From: Planctomycetaceae bacterium | Lineage (GTDB): Bacteria > Planctomycetota > Planctomycetia > Pirellulales > Pirellulaceae | NCBI GenBank assembly: GCA_016794985.1 | Contig: JAEUIQ010000070.1 | Coordinates: 62,001-126,000 of the forward strand | Length of the DNA stretch: 64,000 nt | Direction of reading: 5' to 3' | Shown: positions 53,348-62,680 of the stretch, in pieces | Position numbering within the stretch: position 1 is the stretch's first letter | Layout of the letters: each line of letters opens with the position of its first letter | Position numbers and translations under genes: made by a program | Notes under the pieces: generated by a model | Database searches by the model: none | The model's input: the letters and a program-made list of their open reading frames with translations, nothing else | What the model was told of the DNA's origin: nothing

Positions 53348-55867
53348 TTAGCTGCCAGACTTTTGATTGACTGACGGCGAGTTTCGCGCCGAATCCATTC
53401 GGGGAGCCGCTTCGGCTTCGAGGTCGGTTCCTTGAATCTGCTCGAACCATTTCGACATGCCTTCGAAGTCACCCCGCGCCTCGGCGAGATCAAACTGCAA
53501 CAAGGCCGCTTGAGTCGTGTAGGGATGTCCGGGTCCAACCGACTCCAACGCTTTCTGATATTGCTCGTCGGCCAAGGCTCTCGCTTCGTCCAACTTGCCG
53601 GAACCAATCAAGGCCGTGCCGTAAACTCCACGAGCTTCAAAGGTCAGTTGATGAACTGGTCCCATGTGCGCAGCCGATCGTTCCAAGGCGTCGGCCGCCA
53701 CATTGGCTGCTTCATCCCATTTCTTCAGGGCATTCCAAGTTCTAGCCAACAGAATCCGTAAGCGAATCGAACGTCGGTGGGTCGGCGTAAAGACTTCGTC
53801 ATAAATGGCGATATGTTCCAAACACAGCTTGTTGGCCGATTCGAATTTGCCTTGATTGAAATTCAAGGCAATCAGATTAAACACATCAACCAGCGTCTCT
53901 GGATGTTTTGGCCCCTGGACGACGGAATGAGCTTGATGAATCTCTTTAAGCGCGATCTCGGCGTTTGCCAAATCCCCGGCATCCATCAAGGATGTTGCCA
54001 AATTGGATTGCATGTTGAGTGTATTGCGATGTAATTCGCCGAATGCCTCCAAGGAAATCTCGTAGGCCTCCCGATGTAATGCCACGATCTGGGTGTGGTC
54101 GGGATTCGGAGCTTGCGATGTGACATTGGCAAAAATGTCGGTGACAGTAATCACTGAATCGGCATCTAACGATTCGATTTGCAGAGCGCGTTCCCAGGCA
54201 TTCTTAGCCAAGGCTAGCGCCTGCGTATCTTCATCTCGATGCGACAAAATCAGGGCCAAATGGGCTTGCCCCGTGATGGCCTCGGCACTGTCTTCGCCAA
54301 ATCCCTCGACATACGCTTTGTAACTAAGCTCCGCATGCCTTTGGGCGGATTCAAGATCGCCAAGAGAGAGGTAAGCCTCCGTCAGAATCTTGTGCGTATC
54401 GCCTGCCACCACGACATCAACCGAATCCGATTCGCCAAGTTGTTGCGCAATGGTCTCCAAGAAATCGCGAATGGTCCTGGCCTGGCCCAAAGTTTGTTCT
54501 GGAGTAGCCGCGAACAACGCATTGTTCAAGAGTTCGTTCGTGGACTTCGAACGCTTCTCAGAAATCGAAGCTTGTTCCTTCGCGGACGTTAGCTTCTCAT
54601 TTATCAAAGTCAGTTCACGATTTTTTTGGCTTAGGATGATGGAGCTAACGGCGCCGGCAATCACGGTGATCAACACGCCCACCAGCACTGCGGCCGCGAA
54701 GGTCGGGCGACGTCGGACGCCGCGAACAAACCGCGACCACACCGATTCGGCGACCACACTGATCGGCTCGTCCGCCAAGTAGCATTCGACTTCTTCGCGC
54801 AGCTTCGCGGCACTGGGGTACCGATCCTCGATTCGTTCGGCCATCGCCTTCCGACAGATCGCCGCCAGTCGCTCAGGGATTAGTCCGCGATGAATCGATA
54901 CCCCCGCTTCCCCCGCTTCATGGTTGCGTTTGGTAGCGCCGGCGACTAGGAAATACAGAGTCGCGCCCAACGAATAAACGTCGCTGCGAAAGTCGGTCAG
55001 ATCAACGCGTCCTTGCAGTTGTTCGGGACTGGCGTAGGCCGGCGTTCCCATCACTTGGCCTTCGATCGTTTGCAGGCCGCGTTCCGTCACCGTGTCTGAC
55101 CCGCTCGTACCGGACATCGAAGTCACAATGATGTCCGGTTCGTTCATCACTTTGGCCAAACCCCAATCCATCAACAGCGTTTCGCCGAACGGACCCAAGA
55201 TAATGTTCTCGGGTTTGATGTCGCGATGAATGATGCCTTGGCCATGTGCGTAGGCCGCAATGTTGCACACCGTCACGAAACTTTGCAGAAGCTGTCTGAA
55301 CTCCCTGGATGCCCGATAGGCTGTCGGGTTGGGCCACTTCAATCGCAGTTGTTCCACCCGCTGCCGTAAGGTTGGCCCATCCACAAATCGCATCACGTAA
55401 CAAGGCAGTTGCTCGTGATCGTGTTTCAGAGAGATGACCGGCACCACGCCGGGATGATTCAAGCAGCCCGTGATCTGCGCCTCGCGCTCGAAGCGCGAGA
55501 TCTGTTCGGCACTCAGGCGATTCCGACGCGGGAACTTGATGGCCACTTGTCGTTTGAGGCTTGGTTCGGTCGCCTGATACACATCGCCCAATCCACCACT
55601 GGCATGAAGCCGTTCCAACTGATATTCGGAAACAACTTGCAATCGCTGTTGCAGGCGAGTGATTGCGCCGGATTCGAGTCCCGGGTCTGGTTCTGCTCCC
55701 AACATACTGCCAAACTGAGCATCCATCGCCTGCAAGGCTTTAATTTTGGATTTGACTTTCGCCAGCAATTCCGGATGATCCACGCAGAGTCGTTCGGCGG
55801 AAAGTGGTTGTCCCCGCTCGCAGCTTTCCTCCCAAACACTGAGCAGTTCGTCGACGATTTCGTTCAT
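53348..55867 (-). CDS. Membrane Ser/Thr protein kinase with tetratricopeptide-type C-terminus
   Basis: 839 residues. Short N-terminal helical domain, then kinase at about 85-370: HASGGLGDVYQA, QVAIKFPRRN, IIHRDIKPENII, MDWGLAKV, TPAYASPEQL. A membrane helix (TFAAAVLVGVLITVIAGAV) and a coiled coil lead to a series of TPR_12-like repeats (about 450-800: AQRHAELSYKAYVEGFGEDS, ALALAKNAWERAL, ALKEIHQAHSVV). Catalytic residues are intact. It is preceded by an ECF sigma gene 15 bases upstream, the standard planctomycete pairing. Confidence 0.88.
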   Translation of the reverse strand: MNEIVDELLSVWEESCERGQPLSAERLCVDHPELLAKVKSKIKALQAMDAQFGSMLGAEPDPGLESGAITRLQQRLQVVSEYQLERLHASGGLGDVYQATEPSLKRQVAIKFPRRNRLSAEQISRFEREAQITGCLNHPGVVPVISLKHDHEQLPCYVMRFVDGPTLRQRVEQLRLKWPNPTAYRASREFRQLLQSFVTVCNIAAYAHGQGIIHRDIKPENIILGPFGETLLMDWGLAKVMNEPDIIVTSMSGTSGSDTVTERGLQTIEGQVMGTPAYASPEQLQGRVDLTDFRSDVYSLGATLYFLVAGATKRNHEAGEAGVSIHRGLIPERLAAICRKAMAERIEDRYPSAAKLREEVECYLADEPISVVAESVWSRFVRGVRRRPTFAAAVLVGVLITVIAGAVSSIILSQKNRELTLINEKLTSAKEQASISEKRSKSTNELLNNALFAATPEQTLGQARTIRDFLETIAQQLGESDSVDVVVAGDTHKILTEAYLSLGDLESAQRHAELSYKAYVEGFGEDSAEAITGQAHLALILSHRDEDTQALALAKNAWERALQIESLDADSVITVTDIFANVTSQAPNPDHTQIVALHREAYEISLEAFGELHRNTLNMQSNLATSLMDAGDLANAEIALKEIHQAHSVVQGPKHPETLVDVFNLIALNFNQGKFESANKLCLEHIAIYDEVFTPTHRRSIRLRILLARTWNALKKWDEAANVAADALERSAAHMGPVHQLTFEARGVYGTALIGSGKLDEARALADEQYQKALESVGPGHPYTTQAALLQFDLAEARGDFEGMSKWFEQIQGTDLEAEAAPRMDSARNSPSVNQKSGS

Positions 55868-55882
55868 GACATTCTTGTTTGC

Positions 55883-56599
55883 CTAAGGACTATCGGGGTC
55901 GATTTGTGAGTCGTCAGCCAGTAACGCGTTGTGCAGATTGATTCGCGCTGCTCTCCAACGTCGACGAAGCGTGCGTTCGGCGATTCCACTGGCCTCTGCC
56001 GCCTCGTTAAGCGTCAGCCCTTGATACCAAAGCAAGTCGAACAGCAGCTGTTCATCGGAGGGCATTTTGTCGATGTATTCGTGAAACTCGCCCCAGCTCC
56101 CCAACTTGACCGGATCATTGGTGCTATCGCTGCAGACGTCGATCGGGGCCACGAGGGCGCTACCGTCGGCTACCCAGGACTTCGCTTGGTTGGCGCCCAG
56201 CCCCAACGGGCCGAAGTACTTTCGGGAAAGATCGATCAATTCGCGGCGAATTACGGTCGCTGCCAACCGGAAATAATCCAGCGGTGTTTGGGGATGGTTA
56301 TTCTCCAACGCTTTCCACAGCCGCACCGAACTGTTTTGCACGACGTCGTCAGCATCTTCCCATCGTTTGAGACCCGGATGATCGGCCAAAATTTTTTGGA
56401 CCAATGCTCGCAATCGTTCCAGGGTCGCGGTGATCAGCTGACGGGATGCCGCCGGGTCACCGACCTGTAGTTGATCCAGCAGTCGCTGGACAATGACGGT
56501 AGAAGACGTCTGTACGGGGTCCAAAGCGACAACTTTCTCTAAAACAACCCAGGCCCTCTGAGCGAAATCACAGCGAAGTGACCAAAGACCTGGTATCAA
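55883..56599 (-). CDS. ECF-type RNA polymerase sigma factor paired with the TPR kinase
   Basis: Up to 238 residues; the start is uncertain because only TTG codons are available (56599, or MDPVQTSS about 25 codons later). Region 2 about 55-125 (RWEDADDVVQNSSVRLWKAL, YFRLAATVIRRELIDLSR) and region 4 about 175-230 (LLFDLLWYQGLTLNEAAEAS followed by RTLRRRWRAARINL). Fifteen bases separate it from the kinase. Confidence 0.85.
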   Translation of the reverse strand: MIPGLWSLRCDFAQRAWVVLEKVVALDPVQTSSTVIVQRLLDQLQVGDPAASRQLITATLERLRALVQKILADHPGLKRWEDADDVVQNSSVRLWKALENNHPQTPLDYFRLAATVIRRELIDLSRKYFGPLGLGANQAKSWVADGSALVAPIDVCSDSTNDPVKLGSWGEFHEYIDKMPSDEQLLFDLLWYQGLTLNEAAEASGIAERTLRRRWRAARINLHNALLADDSQIDPDSP

Positions 56600-56774
56600 C
56601 CGATCCCGAACACCGAGACCCGAGAGGAAGATAGAACCAAGTCACTCCAGTCCCCGGAGCTTGGGGCTTGATTCTATCAGAAATGCACAACTTTCAAACC
56701 AACGGCTCGACAAGACAACAAGTTCAATAACGTCAACATGCTCAACAATACGAAAAAGTTCTCTATTTTCCCGC

Positions 56775-57113
56775 TCATATCGCCCTCGTTCCTTTACAGT
56801 CCGGGAATCCGGAGCATCCCCAGAAATCGCCTTTGGCCGACTTGCGCCGCCGCATGGGTTTACTGCATTGCGGGCATTCGGGTGCGTCGGCAGATCTTTG
56901 CTGCTCACGTGCCTCGAGGTGTCGCGCCATGAGCCGTTCGCCGAAGCCACCGTTTTCCTCAAAGTTTTTTCCCTGCGCTTCGATCTGGCTTTTGAGCATA
57001 TTCAGGGCGCGGCCAATGATGATCAGTAAAGCATTGGCGACCACGACCGCATCCTCTTCATCAAGCCAACTCGCGTATTTATTGCGTTGTTCGAGGGCGT
57101 GCTTGGCAACCAT
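56775..57113 (-). CDS. Four-helix-bundle suffix/topoisomerase-type zinc-finger protein, probably 5'-truncated
   Basis: 112 residues. The C-terminus has a topoisomerase C4 zinc finger: CPQCSKPM, then GDFWGCSGFPDC with GTRAI. The preceding helices (DAVVVANALLIIIGRALNML, FEENGGFGERL) match the 'four helix bundle suffix' domain that normally follows a 120-residue four-helix bundle of the 23S-IVP type. That first half is absent: a stop codon lies three codons before the ATG and the tRNA gene is 150 bases away. Either a shortened functional form or the remains of a gene cut by rearrangement. Confidence 0.7.
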   Translation of the reverse strand: MVAKHALEQRNKYASWLDEEDAVVVANALLIIIGRALNMLKSQIEAQGKNFEENGGFGERLMARHLEAREQQRSADAPECPQCSKPMRRRKSAKGDFWGCSGFPDCKGTRAI

Positions 57114-57262
57114 GTCCTCTCACAACTCCCCCGAAAAGGCTTGGGGCAGCAGGTGGGGACATCTTTAGCGGAAACGACCGAATCTAGCGGAAACGAGGGG
57201 GAAGAAAACATTGATTTTCCCGAGGATATTGAATATCCCCCAGTATTTGAGATCGCAGAAAT

Positions 57263-57335
57263 ACCCCGAGCAGGATTCGAACCTGCGACCTACTGATTAG
57301 AAGTCAGTTGCTCTATCCAGCTGAGCTACCGGGGC
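57263..57335 (-). tRNA. tRNA-Arg (anticodon TCT)
   Basis: Minus-strand 73-base sequence with D-arm (AGCTCAGCTGGATAGAGCA), anticodon stem CTGAC/ATCAG around TTCTA giving anticodon TCT, and T-arm GCAGGTTCGAATCCTGC. Acceptor stem GCCCCGG pairs with the closing TCGGGGT. No encoded CCA. Confidence 0.95.
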
Positions 57336-57397
57336 AAGGCTGTTTTCTCGGGTTTTTGTGGGGTGTGTCACCGCTATAGTCGATAGTGTAAACTGTT

Positions 57398-57458
57398 GCG
57401 ACACCCGCCACGACACCCGCAAGCATGAGCTGGCACTTGCAGCAGGTGTCGCGACACC
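57398..57458. promoter_or_regulatory. CGACACCCG repeats and a GGTGTCGCGACACC palindrome upstream of the integrase
   Basis: CGACACCCG occurs at about 57399, 57411 and 57452; the last forms part of a perfect 14-base palindrome (57445-57458). The cluster lies 80-140 bases before the integrase start and may be recombinase-binding or repressor sites. Confidence 0.5.
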
Positions 57459-57534
57459 CGAAAAAATCGCCGACTCGCAAACTTAACTTGCAGGCGGCAA
57501 GTCACCACATTTCCAGCTTGTAGGAGCAAATGCA

Positions 57535-58704
57535 GTGAGCAAGGTTCATTCTACAGCCAAGCCCAGGAAAACCAAGGGCGATCTAAAGCCCCGAAAGCCG
57601 CACAAGGACTTCCCGCTTTTCGCCCATAATAACGGTCAATGGTCCAAGAAGGTCCGAGGCAAGATTCACCACTTCGGTAAGTGGGACAATCCCCAGGCGG
57701 CACTGGAGAAATGGCTCGCTCGCAAGGATGATTTGCTGGCCGGTAGGACGCCAAGAACTTACGACCCGGATGCGTTGACGGTGGAGCGACTATGCAATCT
57801 GTTTCTCGATTCACGGCAACGGCTAGTTGATACGGGAGAGCTTACCAAAGGCACGGTTGTTGACTATCTGGCAGTGTCAAAGTTTGTCGTAAAGTCCCTG
57901 GGAAGAACAACATTGGTGGAACAGCTACGGCCGGAAGACTTCGCGAAATTGCGCTCAGCACTTGCCAAGGGCCAAAACGTTAAGAGCCTCGAGGGTTGCG
58001 TGGCCAGGGTCCGAGCGATCTTTAACTATGCCGATAAGAACGGAATGCTAGAGCGGTCTTTGAATAAGCTATGGGGGACAGAGTTCAAGAAGCCGAGCAA
58101 AACGGCACTGGACAAGCACAGAAACAAGACTGTACGAATGTTCGAGCCCTCTGAGGTCTCGAAGTTGATCAAGGCGGCAAGCCCACAAGTCGCAGCCCAG
58201 ATTCTACTTGGCATTAACTGTGCTATGGGACCAACCGATCTGGCCAAGCTCCGCTTCGATCATTTGAATGGCGAATGGTTGAACGTCCCGAGGTCGAAGA
58301 CGGGCATCATGCGACGTTGCTGGCTATGGCCAGAAACTCGCAAAGCAATTCAGGGCGCAATTGCAGCACGACCCGAGCCGAAAGATCCTGCATTGTCGGA
58401 GATCGTATTCATCACGAAATACGGACGCGACTGGGGGCACCAGGGCACACTATCCAGTGAAATCAGGAAGTTACTCGATTCCTGCGAGATAACAGGGAAG
58501 GGAAAGACGTTCTATACGTTGCGACACGTCTTCCAAACAATAGCCGACGAAACCAAGGATTTTGTGGCTGTCTCCTCGTGCATGGGCCATGCCACCGGGA
58601 GTATCAGCGATCACTACCGCGAGAAAATCGGCGACGAGCGACTGCGGGCCGTTTCTAAGCATGTAAGGAGTTGGCTGTTCAGAGGTCAGGTGATTCAAGG
58701 ATGA
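57535..58704 (+). CDS. Tyrosine-type site-specific integrase, planctomycete family
   Basis: 389 residues, GTG start with TAGGAG seven bases upstream. N-terminal arm-binding and SAM-like regions, then a catalytic domain from about 190: LGINCAMGPTDLAKLRF, PRSKTGIMRR, FYTLRHVFQTIAD, SSCMGHATGSISDHYRE. Tyr nucleophile, the second Arg, the Lys and one His are present. The first Arg, normally in a GMRxxEL motif, is replaced in MGPTDL; this is a known feature of the planctomycete branch. It lies beside tRNA-Arg, suggesting a role in acquiring the downstream restriction cassette. Confidence 0.85.
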   Translation: MSKVHSTAKPRKTKGDLKPRKPHKDFPLFAHNNGQWSKKVRGKIHHFGKWDNPQAALEKWLARKDDLLAGRTPRTYDPDALTVERLCNLFLDSRQRLVDTGELTKGTVVDYLAVSKFVVKSLGRTTLVEQLRPEDFAKLRSALAKGQNVKSLEGCVARVRAIFNYADKNGMLERSLNKLWGTEFKKPSKTALDKHRNKTVRMFEPSEVSKLIKAASPQVAAQILLGINCAMGPTDLAKLRFDHLNGEWLNVPRSKTGIMRRCWLWPETRKAIQGAIAARPEPKDPALSEIVFITKYGRDWGHQGTLSSEIRKLLDSCEITGKGKTFYTLRHVFQTIADETKDFVAVSSCMGHATGSISDHYREKIGDERLRAVSKHVRSWLFRGQVIQG

Positions 58705-59099
58705 ATTTGTTGTTTTACGGTGACGTAACCAACAGGTTCAGGATTATTCCCAGGAGCCTCGATGTACGACATTGCGTTCCGCCGGACTGTCCGTTAGTCG
58801 CTAGACCAATTGGCAGCTCGCTCGTAAGTAATTGCGCACCGGACACATGAAGTTCCTAGATCGCATCCGTCGAATGTCCGAGAATCCTGAGTTTTCCAGT
58901 ATTTTTGGTACAAAAAACCAGGAATTCTCTAGCGAGCCGAGCTTAGGCAGATGATCAAATTGCCTCAGAATCGGTCCACAGTTCGAAAAATCGGAATTGT
59001 ACCGTACGTCGATCACAATGTTGTGTTTCTAATAATAATCTGCGAGGATGAACGGTCGACGGTGTTCAGCCTGTTTCGTTTCAAATGCATGAGGCTTTG
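58705..59099. other. Gap between integrase and restriction cassette
   Basis: No gene seen. AT content is higher than in the flanking chromosomal genes. It must contain the promoter of the three-gene cassette; no controller-protein gene is present. Confidence 0.4.
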
Positions 59100-61607
59100 A
59101 TGATCAAATTCGATTCAGAAACTGACTTGCTTGAAATAGTTGATTTCTTGCGGCTAGACGCCAATAGAGGACTCGGCAGTCAAAAGGCAGAACTCGGTCA
59201 ATTTATGAGCCCTGCTCCGGTCGCAAGGTTAATGGCTTCGATGCTCGCGGGCAACAATGACCATATTAGAATTCTCGATGCCGGTGCGGGCGTCGGTTCT
59301 CTCTTTGCTGCTGCCGTATCGGAACTTGGTCGAAGGGTTACAAAGCCAAGCAAGATTACTGTCACGGCATGCGAAATTGATCCGCATATGGTTTCATATT
59401 TGGCGGATACCATGAGGCACTGCAAGGAAGAATGCAGACACCTAGGCATTGCGTTTGAGGGAGAGATTGTTGAGGGTGATTTCCTTGAAACGGCGGCGGA
59501 CTACATTGGGAATGGTCTGTTTCAATCTATGAGGCGATTCAACTGCGCCATAATTAATCCCCCATACAAGAAAATTAACTCCGGCTCACAACAAAGAAGG
59601 CTCTTGAAGGGAATAAACTCTGACAGCACGAATATCTACACAGGATTTCTCGCAGCCGTCGTTCAACTGCTTGAGCCTGACGGAGAGCTTGTCGCAATCA
59701 CGCCCCGAAGCTTTTGCAATGGGACCTATTTTCGCTCGTTCCGAGAGTCTTTCCTCAAAAGCATCATCCTAAGACGACTACATGTTTTTGAAACGCGTCA
59801 CAAGGCCTTCAAAGAAGACGCCGTTTTGCAGGAGAACATTATCGTACACGCGATTAAGCGAGGCGGAAATCTCCAACAATCCGATATCGAAGTAACCTCT
59901 GGAGCGGATGCGGATGATGAGCTTCCATTGGTCAGGACATGTGCGTATTCAGAAGTGGTTAAGCCGTCCGATCCTCAGTATTTTATTCACGTCGCAGCGG
60001 ACGAGCTAAGCCAACACGTTGCATCGCGAATTGACGGTCTTGAGTGTACGTTAAGCGATACGGGATTAACCGTGTCTACGGGAAAAGTAGTTGATTTTCG
60101 AGCGAAAGATTATCTTCGGCAGAACTTCCAGAATGAATCGGTGCCGCTTATTTGGGTCTTTCATTTCAAGGATGGATACATAGAGTGGCCAAAGGGAAGC
60201 GCGAAGAAACCCGAGTTCATCGTAGATGCGCCGGAAGTAGCCAACCAATTTGTTCCGAACGAGGTGTATGTATTAGTAAAGCGTTTTTCTGCAAAAGAAG
60301 AAAAACGGAGGGTCGTTGCTGCAGTTTACGACCCCAATCGTATACCATGCCAGCGAGTTGGTTTTGAAAATCACTTAAATTATTATCACATGGGCGGTAG
60401 AGGGATGGATATCTTTCTCGCTCGTGGGTTGGCGGCTTACCTTAATTCCACACTCGTCGACTCATATTTCCGACAGTTTAATGGACATACTCAGGTAAAC
60501 GCAACGGATTTACGCAACTTTAAGTATCCGAGTGGTAAACAGTTGGCTCGAATTGGAAAAAGCATTGGAGAAGTATTTCCTGATCAAGATAAGCTAGATG
60601 CAATTTTGGAGAAAGAACTTGGTATGGCGGAAAGCTCGGGCATAGACCCAATAAAAGTAAAAGAGAAAGTTGATCAGTCCATGGATGCGTTGAAGGAGCT
60701 AGGATTCCCTCGGCAGCAACTCAATGAGCGGTCGGCTTTAACACTCTTGGCGTTACTAGGAATCAAGCCTAATATGGCATGGAAAGATGCTTCAGCTCCA
60801 CTTTGCGGCATCACACCAATGATGGACTTCTTCCGCGATCACTATGGCAAGAACTACAAACCCAATACCCGTGAGACCGTCCGAAGGCAAACCGTCCACC
60901 AGTTCATGGATGCAGGATTGGTCGTCGCTAATCCAGATAGGCCAGAGCGACCAGTAAATAGTCCGAAGGCGGTGTATCAAGTTGAAGAAAGTGCCCTGTC
61001 TCTCTTAAGGGGATATGGTAGTCAGGCTTGGGCGCATGACCTAGCTTTGTATCTCGCTAAAGTGAAGACACTCAAGGAGAAATACAAACAAGAGCGTGAA
61101 ATGGCTCGACTTCCTGTCGTTTTCCCTGATGGAACGGTGTCAACGTTATCACCAGGTGGTCAAAATGTGCTTGTAAAGGAGATCGTAGAACAGTTTGCCC
61201 CTCGTTTTGCCTCACCGGGCAAGTTCATTTACGTTGGGGATACAGATGAAAAGTATGCATTTTTCGATAAGGAAGGCCTCGAAAGGCTTGGGGTCGAGCT
61301 CAATGCGCATGGCAAAATGCCCGATGTTATTATTCACTTTACGGAGAAGAACTGGCTGCTCTTAATCGAAGCCGTAACGTCCCACGGTCCAATCAACCCA
61401 AAAAGACAACAGGAGTTAAAGAAGCTTTTCGGCAAATCTAAAGCGGGGCTTGTTTACGTAACGACATTCTTGACCCGAAAGGCGCTGATTAATTACATCG
61501 ACGAAATATCATGGGAGACGGAGGTGTGGGTAGCTGATAGTCCGACTCACATGATTCACTTCAATGGCAAACGATTTTTAGGTCCTTATCCAGAAGAGGA
61601 TTCATAA
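59100..61607 (+). CDS. Fused BsuBI/PstI-type type II methyltransferase-endonuclease
   Basis: About 835 residues from MIKFDSETDL, chosen because GAGG lies six bases before the ATG at 59100; an ATG at 59085 is possible. N-terminal N6-adenine methyltransferase: QFMSPAPVARLMASM, motif I LDAGAGVGSL, motif IV NPPYKK. From about 515 comes the BsuBI/PstI endonuclease N-domain, and from about 665 the nuclease domain: FIYVGDTDEKYAFFD, HGKMPDVIIHFTEKNW, LIEAVTSHGPINPKR, SWETEVWVADSPTHMIHFNG. In the classic systems the two activities are separate proteins (recognition CTGCAG). A fused form would methylate and cut as one enzyme; its specificity may or may not be CTGCAG. Confidence 0.9.
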   Translation: MIKFDSETDLLEIVDFLRLDANRGLGSQKAELGQFMSPAPVARLMASMLAGNNDHIRILDAGAGVGSLFAAAVSELGRRVTKPSKITVTACEIDPHMVSYLADTMRHCKEECRHLGIAFEGEIVEGDFLETAADYIGNGLFQSMRRFNCAIINPPYKKINSGSQQRRLLKGINSDSTNIYTGFLAAVVQLLEPDGELVAITPRSFCNGTYFRSFRESFLKSIILRRLHVFETRHKAFKEDAVLQENIIVHAIKRGGNLQQSDIEVTSGADADDELPLVRTCAYSEVVKPSDPQYFIHVAADELSQHVASRIDGLECTLSDTGLTVSTGKVVDFRAKDYLRQNFQNESVPLIWVFHFKDGYIEWPKGSAKKPEFIVDAPEVANQFVPNEVYVLVKRFSAKEEKRRVVAAVYDPNRIPCQRVGFENHLNYYHMGGRGMDIFLARGLAAYLNSTLVDSYFRQFNGHTQVNATDLRNFKYPSGKQLARIGKSIGEVFPDQDKLDAILEKELGMAESSGIDPIKVKEKVDQSMDALKELGFPRQQLNERSALTLLALLGIKPNMAWKDASAPLCGITPMMDFFRDHYGKNYKPNTRETVRRQTVHQFMDAGLVVANPDRPERPVNSPKAVYQVEESALSLLRGYGSQAWAHDLALYLAKVKTLKEKYKQEREMARLPVVFPDGTVSTLSPGGQNVLVKEIVEQFAPRFASPGKFIYVGDTDEKYAFFDKEGLERLGVELNAHGKMPDVIIHFTEKNWLLLIEAVTSHGPINPKRQQELKKLFGKSKAGLVYVTTFLTRKALINYIDEISWETEVWVADSPTHMIHFNGKRFLGPYPEEDS

Positions 61608-62680
61608 TGCAGAGACGTCCATCATCACAGGATATAAGTTGGTTTATCGATCTGCGGAGAAATTATCAGTTGGACATGGACCCTCCATACCAGCGAAGAA
61701 GCGTTTGGAATCTAAAGGACCAGAGATATTTCCTCGATACTATTTTCAGCGATTACCCTTCTCCTCAAATTTTTCTTCATAAGCTTCCTGACCCCGACAA
61801 GACCATTTATGCTGTCGTGGATGGAAAGCAGCGTCTGACAACAATTTTTGAGTTTGTCGATGGCAATATTACATTGGACCCAGAACTCGGGAACGATAAC
61901 CTTCGAGGAAAACGTTGGGATGAACTTGGTAAGGCAGAGAAACAAAAGTTGTGGGACTATGTGCTGCCTGTCGAGTTTCTCGTGTTCGACGAAGATGATG
62001 ACATGGCGGTGAACCTTGCTTTTGATCGCCTGAACCGGAACATGCGGAAGCTCGAGCCACAAGAGCTACGTCATGCGCGTTGGGACGGATGGTTCATAAA
62101 GCTAGTTGAGTCTGAAGCAGAGTCAGATGATTGGGTAAAGCTAGGCGTCGTCACTGCCGCCCGTACCAAGCGGATGAAAGACGCTCAATTCATTTCCGAG
62201 CTACTGCTTTGTTTGATAGAGAAAAGGATGCATGGGTTTGACCAGATTACGCTGGATGGCGCATATGCCAAGTACGATGACGTCGACGAAACTGGAGCAA
62301 ATGTTAATACGGATGATGTTGCGGAAGAACTAAAGTCAGTGAAAAAGTTTTTCTTGGATATGCAGGCACAGAATAGTTCTGTCAAGAAGTATGCTGGAAC
62401 TTTTGCTCCATTTTATACGTTGTGGTCTCTGGTTGTTATTGACCGTTCCATTCTTCCGAAGCCCAAGAAATTGGCGGAACTCTTCGTTAAGTTCGTCGAG
62501 AAAGGAAAAGAGATTCTCGGTGATCCGGCGTTGATGGGAACCGCCTCCGAATCAGGCGATATTCTTCTGAAGAGTGCCTATGATTTTCAGCAGGCATCCA
62601 AAGGAGCCCACACCGATTTGCGGCCACGACAACGGCGGTATGAGGCACTGAAGGCGTACATCATAGCGGCACAACAATGA
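61607..62680 (+). CDS. DUF262 (GmrSD N-domain/ParB-like) protein
   Basis: 357 residues starting within the TAATG of the upstream stop. DUF262 signature: PPYQRRSVWNLKDQRYFLDT, then VVDGKQRLTTIFEFVDG (usual form DGQQRLTT), followed by a helical second half (FDRLNRNMRKLEPQELRHA). The family includes the N-terminal NTPase/nuclease-related domain of the type IV enzyme GmrSD and is common in defence islands; here it lacks the DUF1524 HNH half. The overlaps with both neighbours suggest one functional unit. Confidence 0.85.
   Translation: MQRRPSSQDISWFIDLRRNYQLDMDPPYQRRSVWNLKDQRYFLDTIFSDYPSPQIFLHKLPDPDKTIYAVVDGKQRLTTIFEFVDGNITLDPELGNDNLRGKRWDELGKAEKQKLWDYVLPVEFLVFDEDDDMAVNLAFDRLNRNMRKLEPQELRHARWDGWFIKLVESEAESDDWVKLGVVTAARTKRMKDAQFISELLLCLIEKRMHGFDQITLDGAYAKYDDVDETGANVNTDDVAEELKSVKKFFLDMQAQNSSVKKYAGTFAPFYTLWSLVVIDRSILPKPKKLAELFVKFVEKGKEILGDPALMGTASESGDILLKSAYDFQQASKGAHTDLRPRQRRYEALKAYIIAAQQ

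Noticed and set aside
56775..57113. Avd accessory protein of the DGR
   Set aside because: Avd is also a four-helix bundle, but this protein is the zinc-finger suffix type, lacks the bundle itself and lies 17 kb from the RT fragment.
57263..57335. Attachment site inside tRNA-Arg with the cassette as a classic tRNA-integrated island
   Set aside because: The integrase lies on the 5' side of the tRNA, and no second copy of a tRNA end was found in the window to the right.
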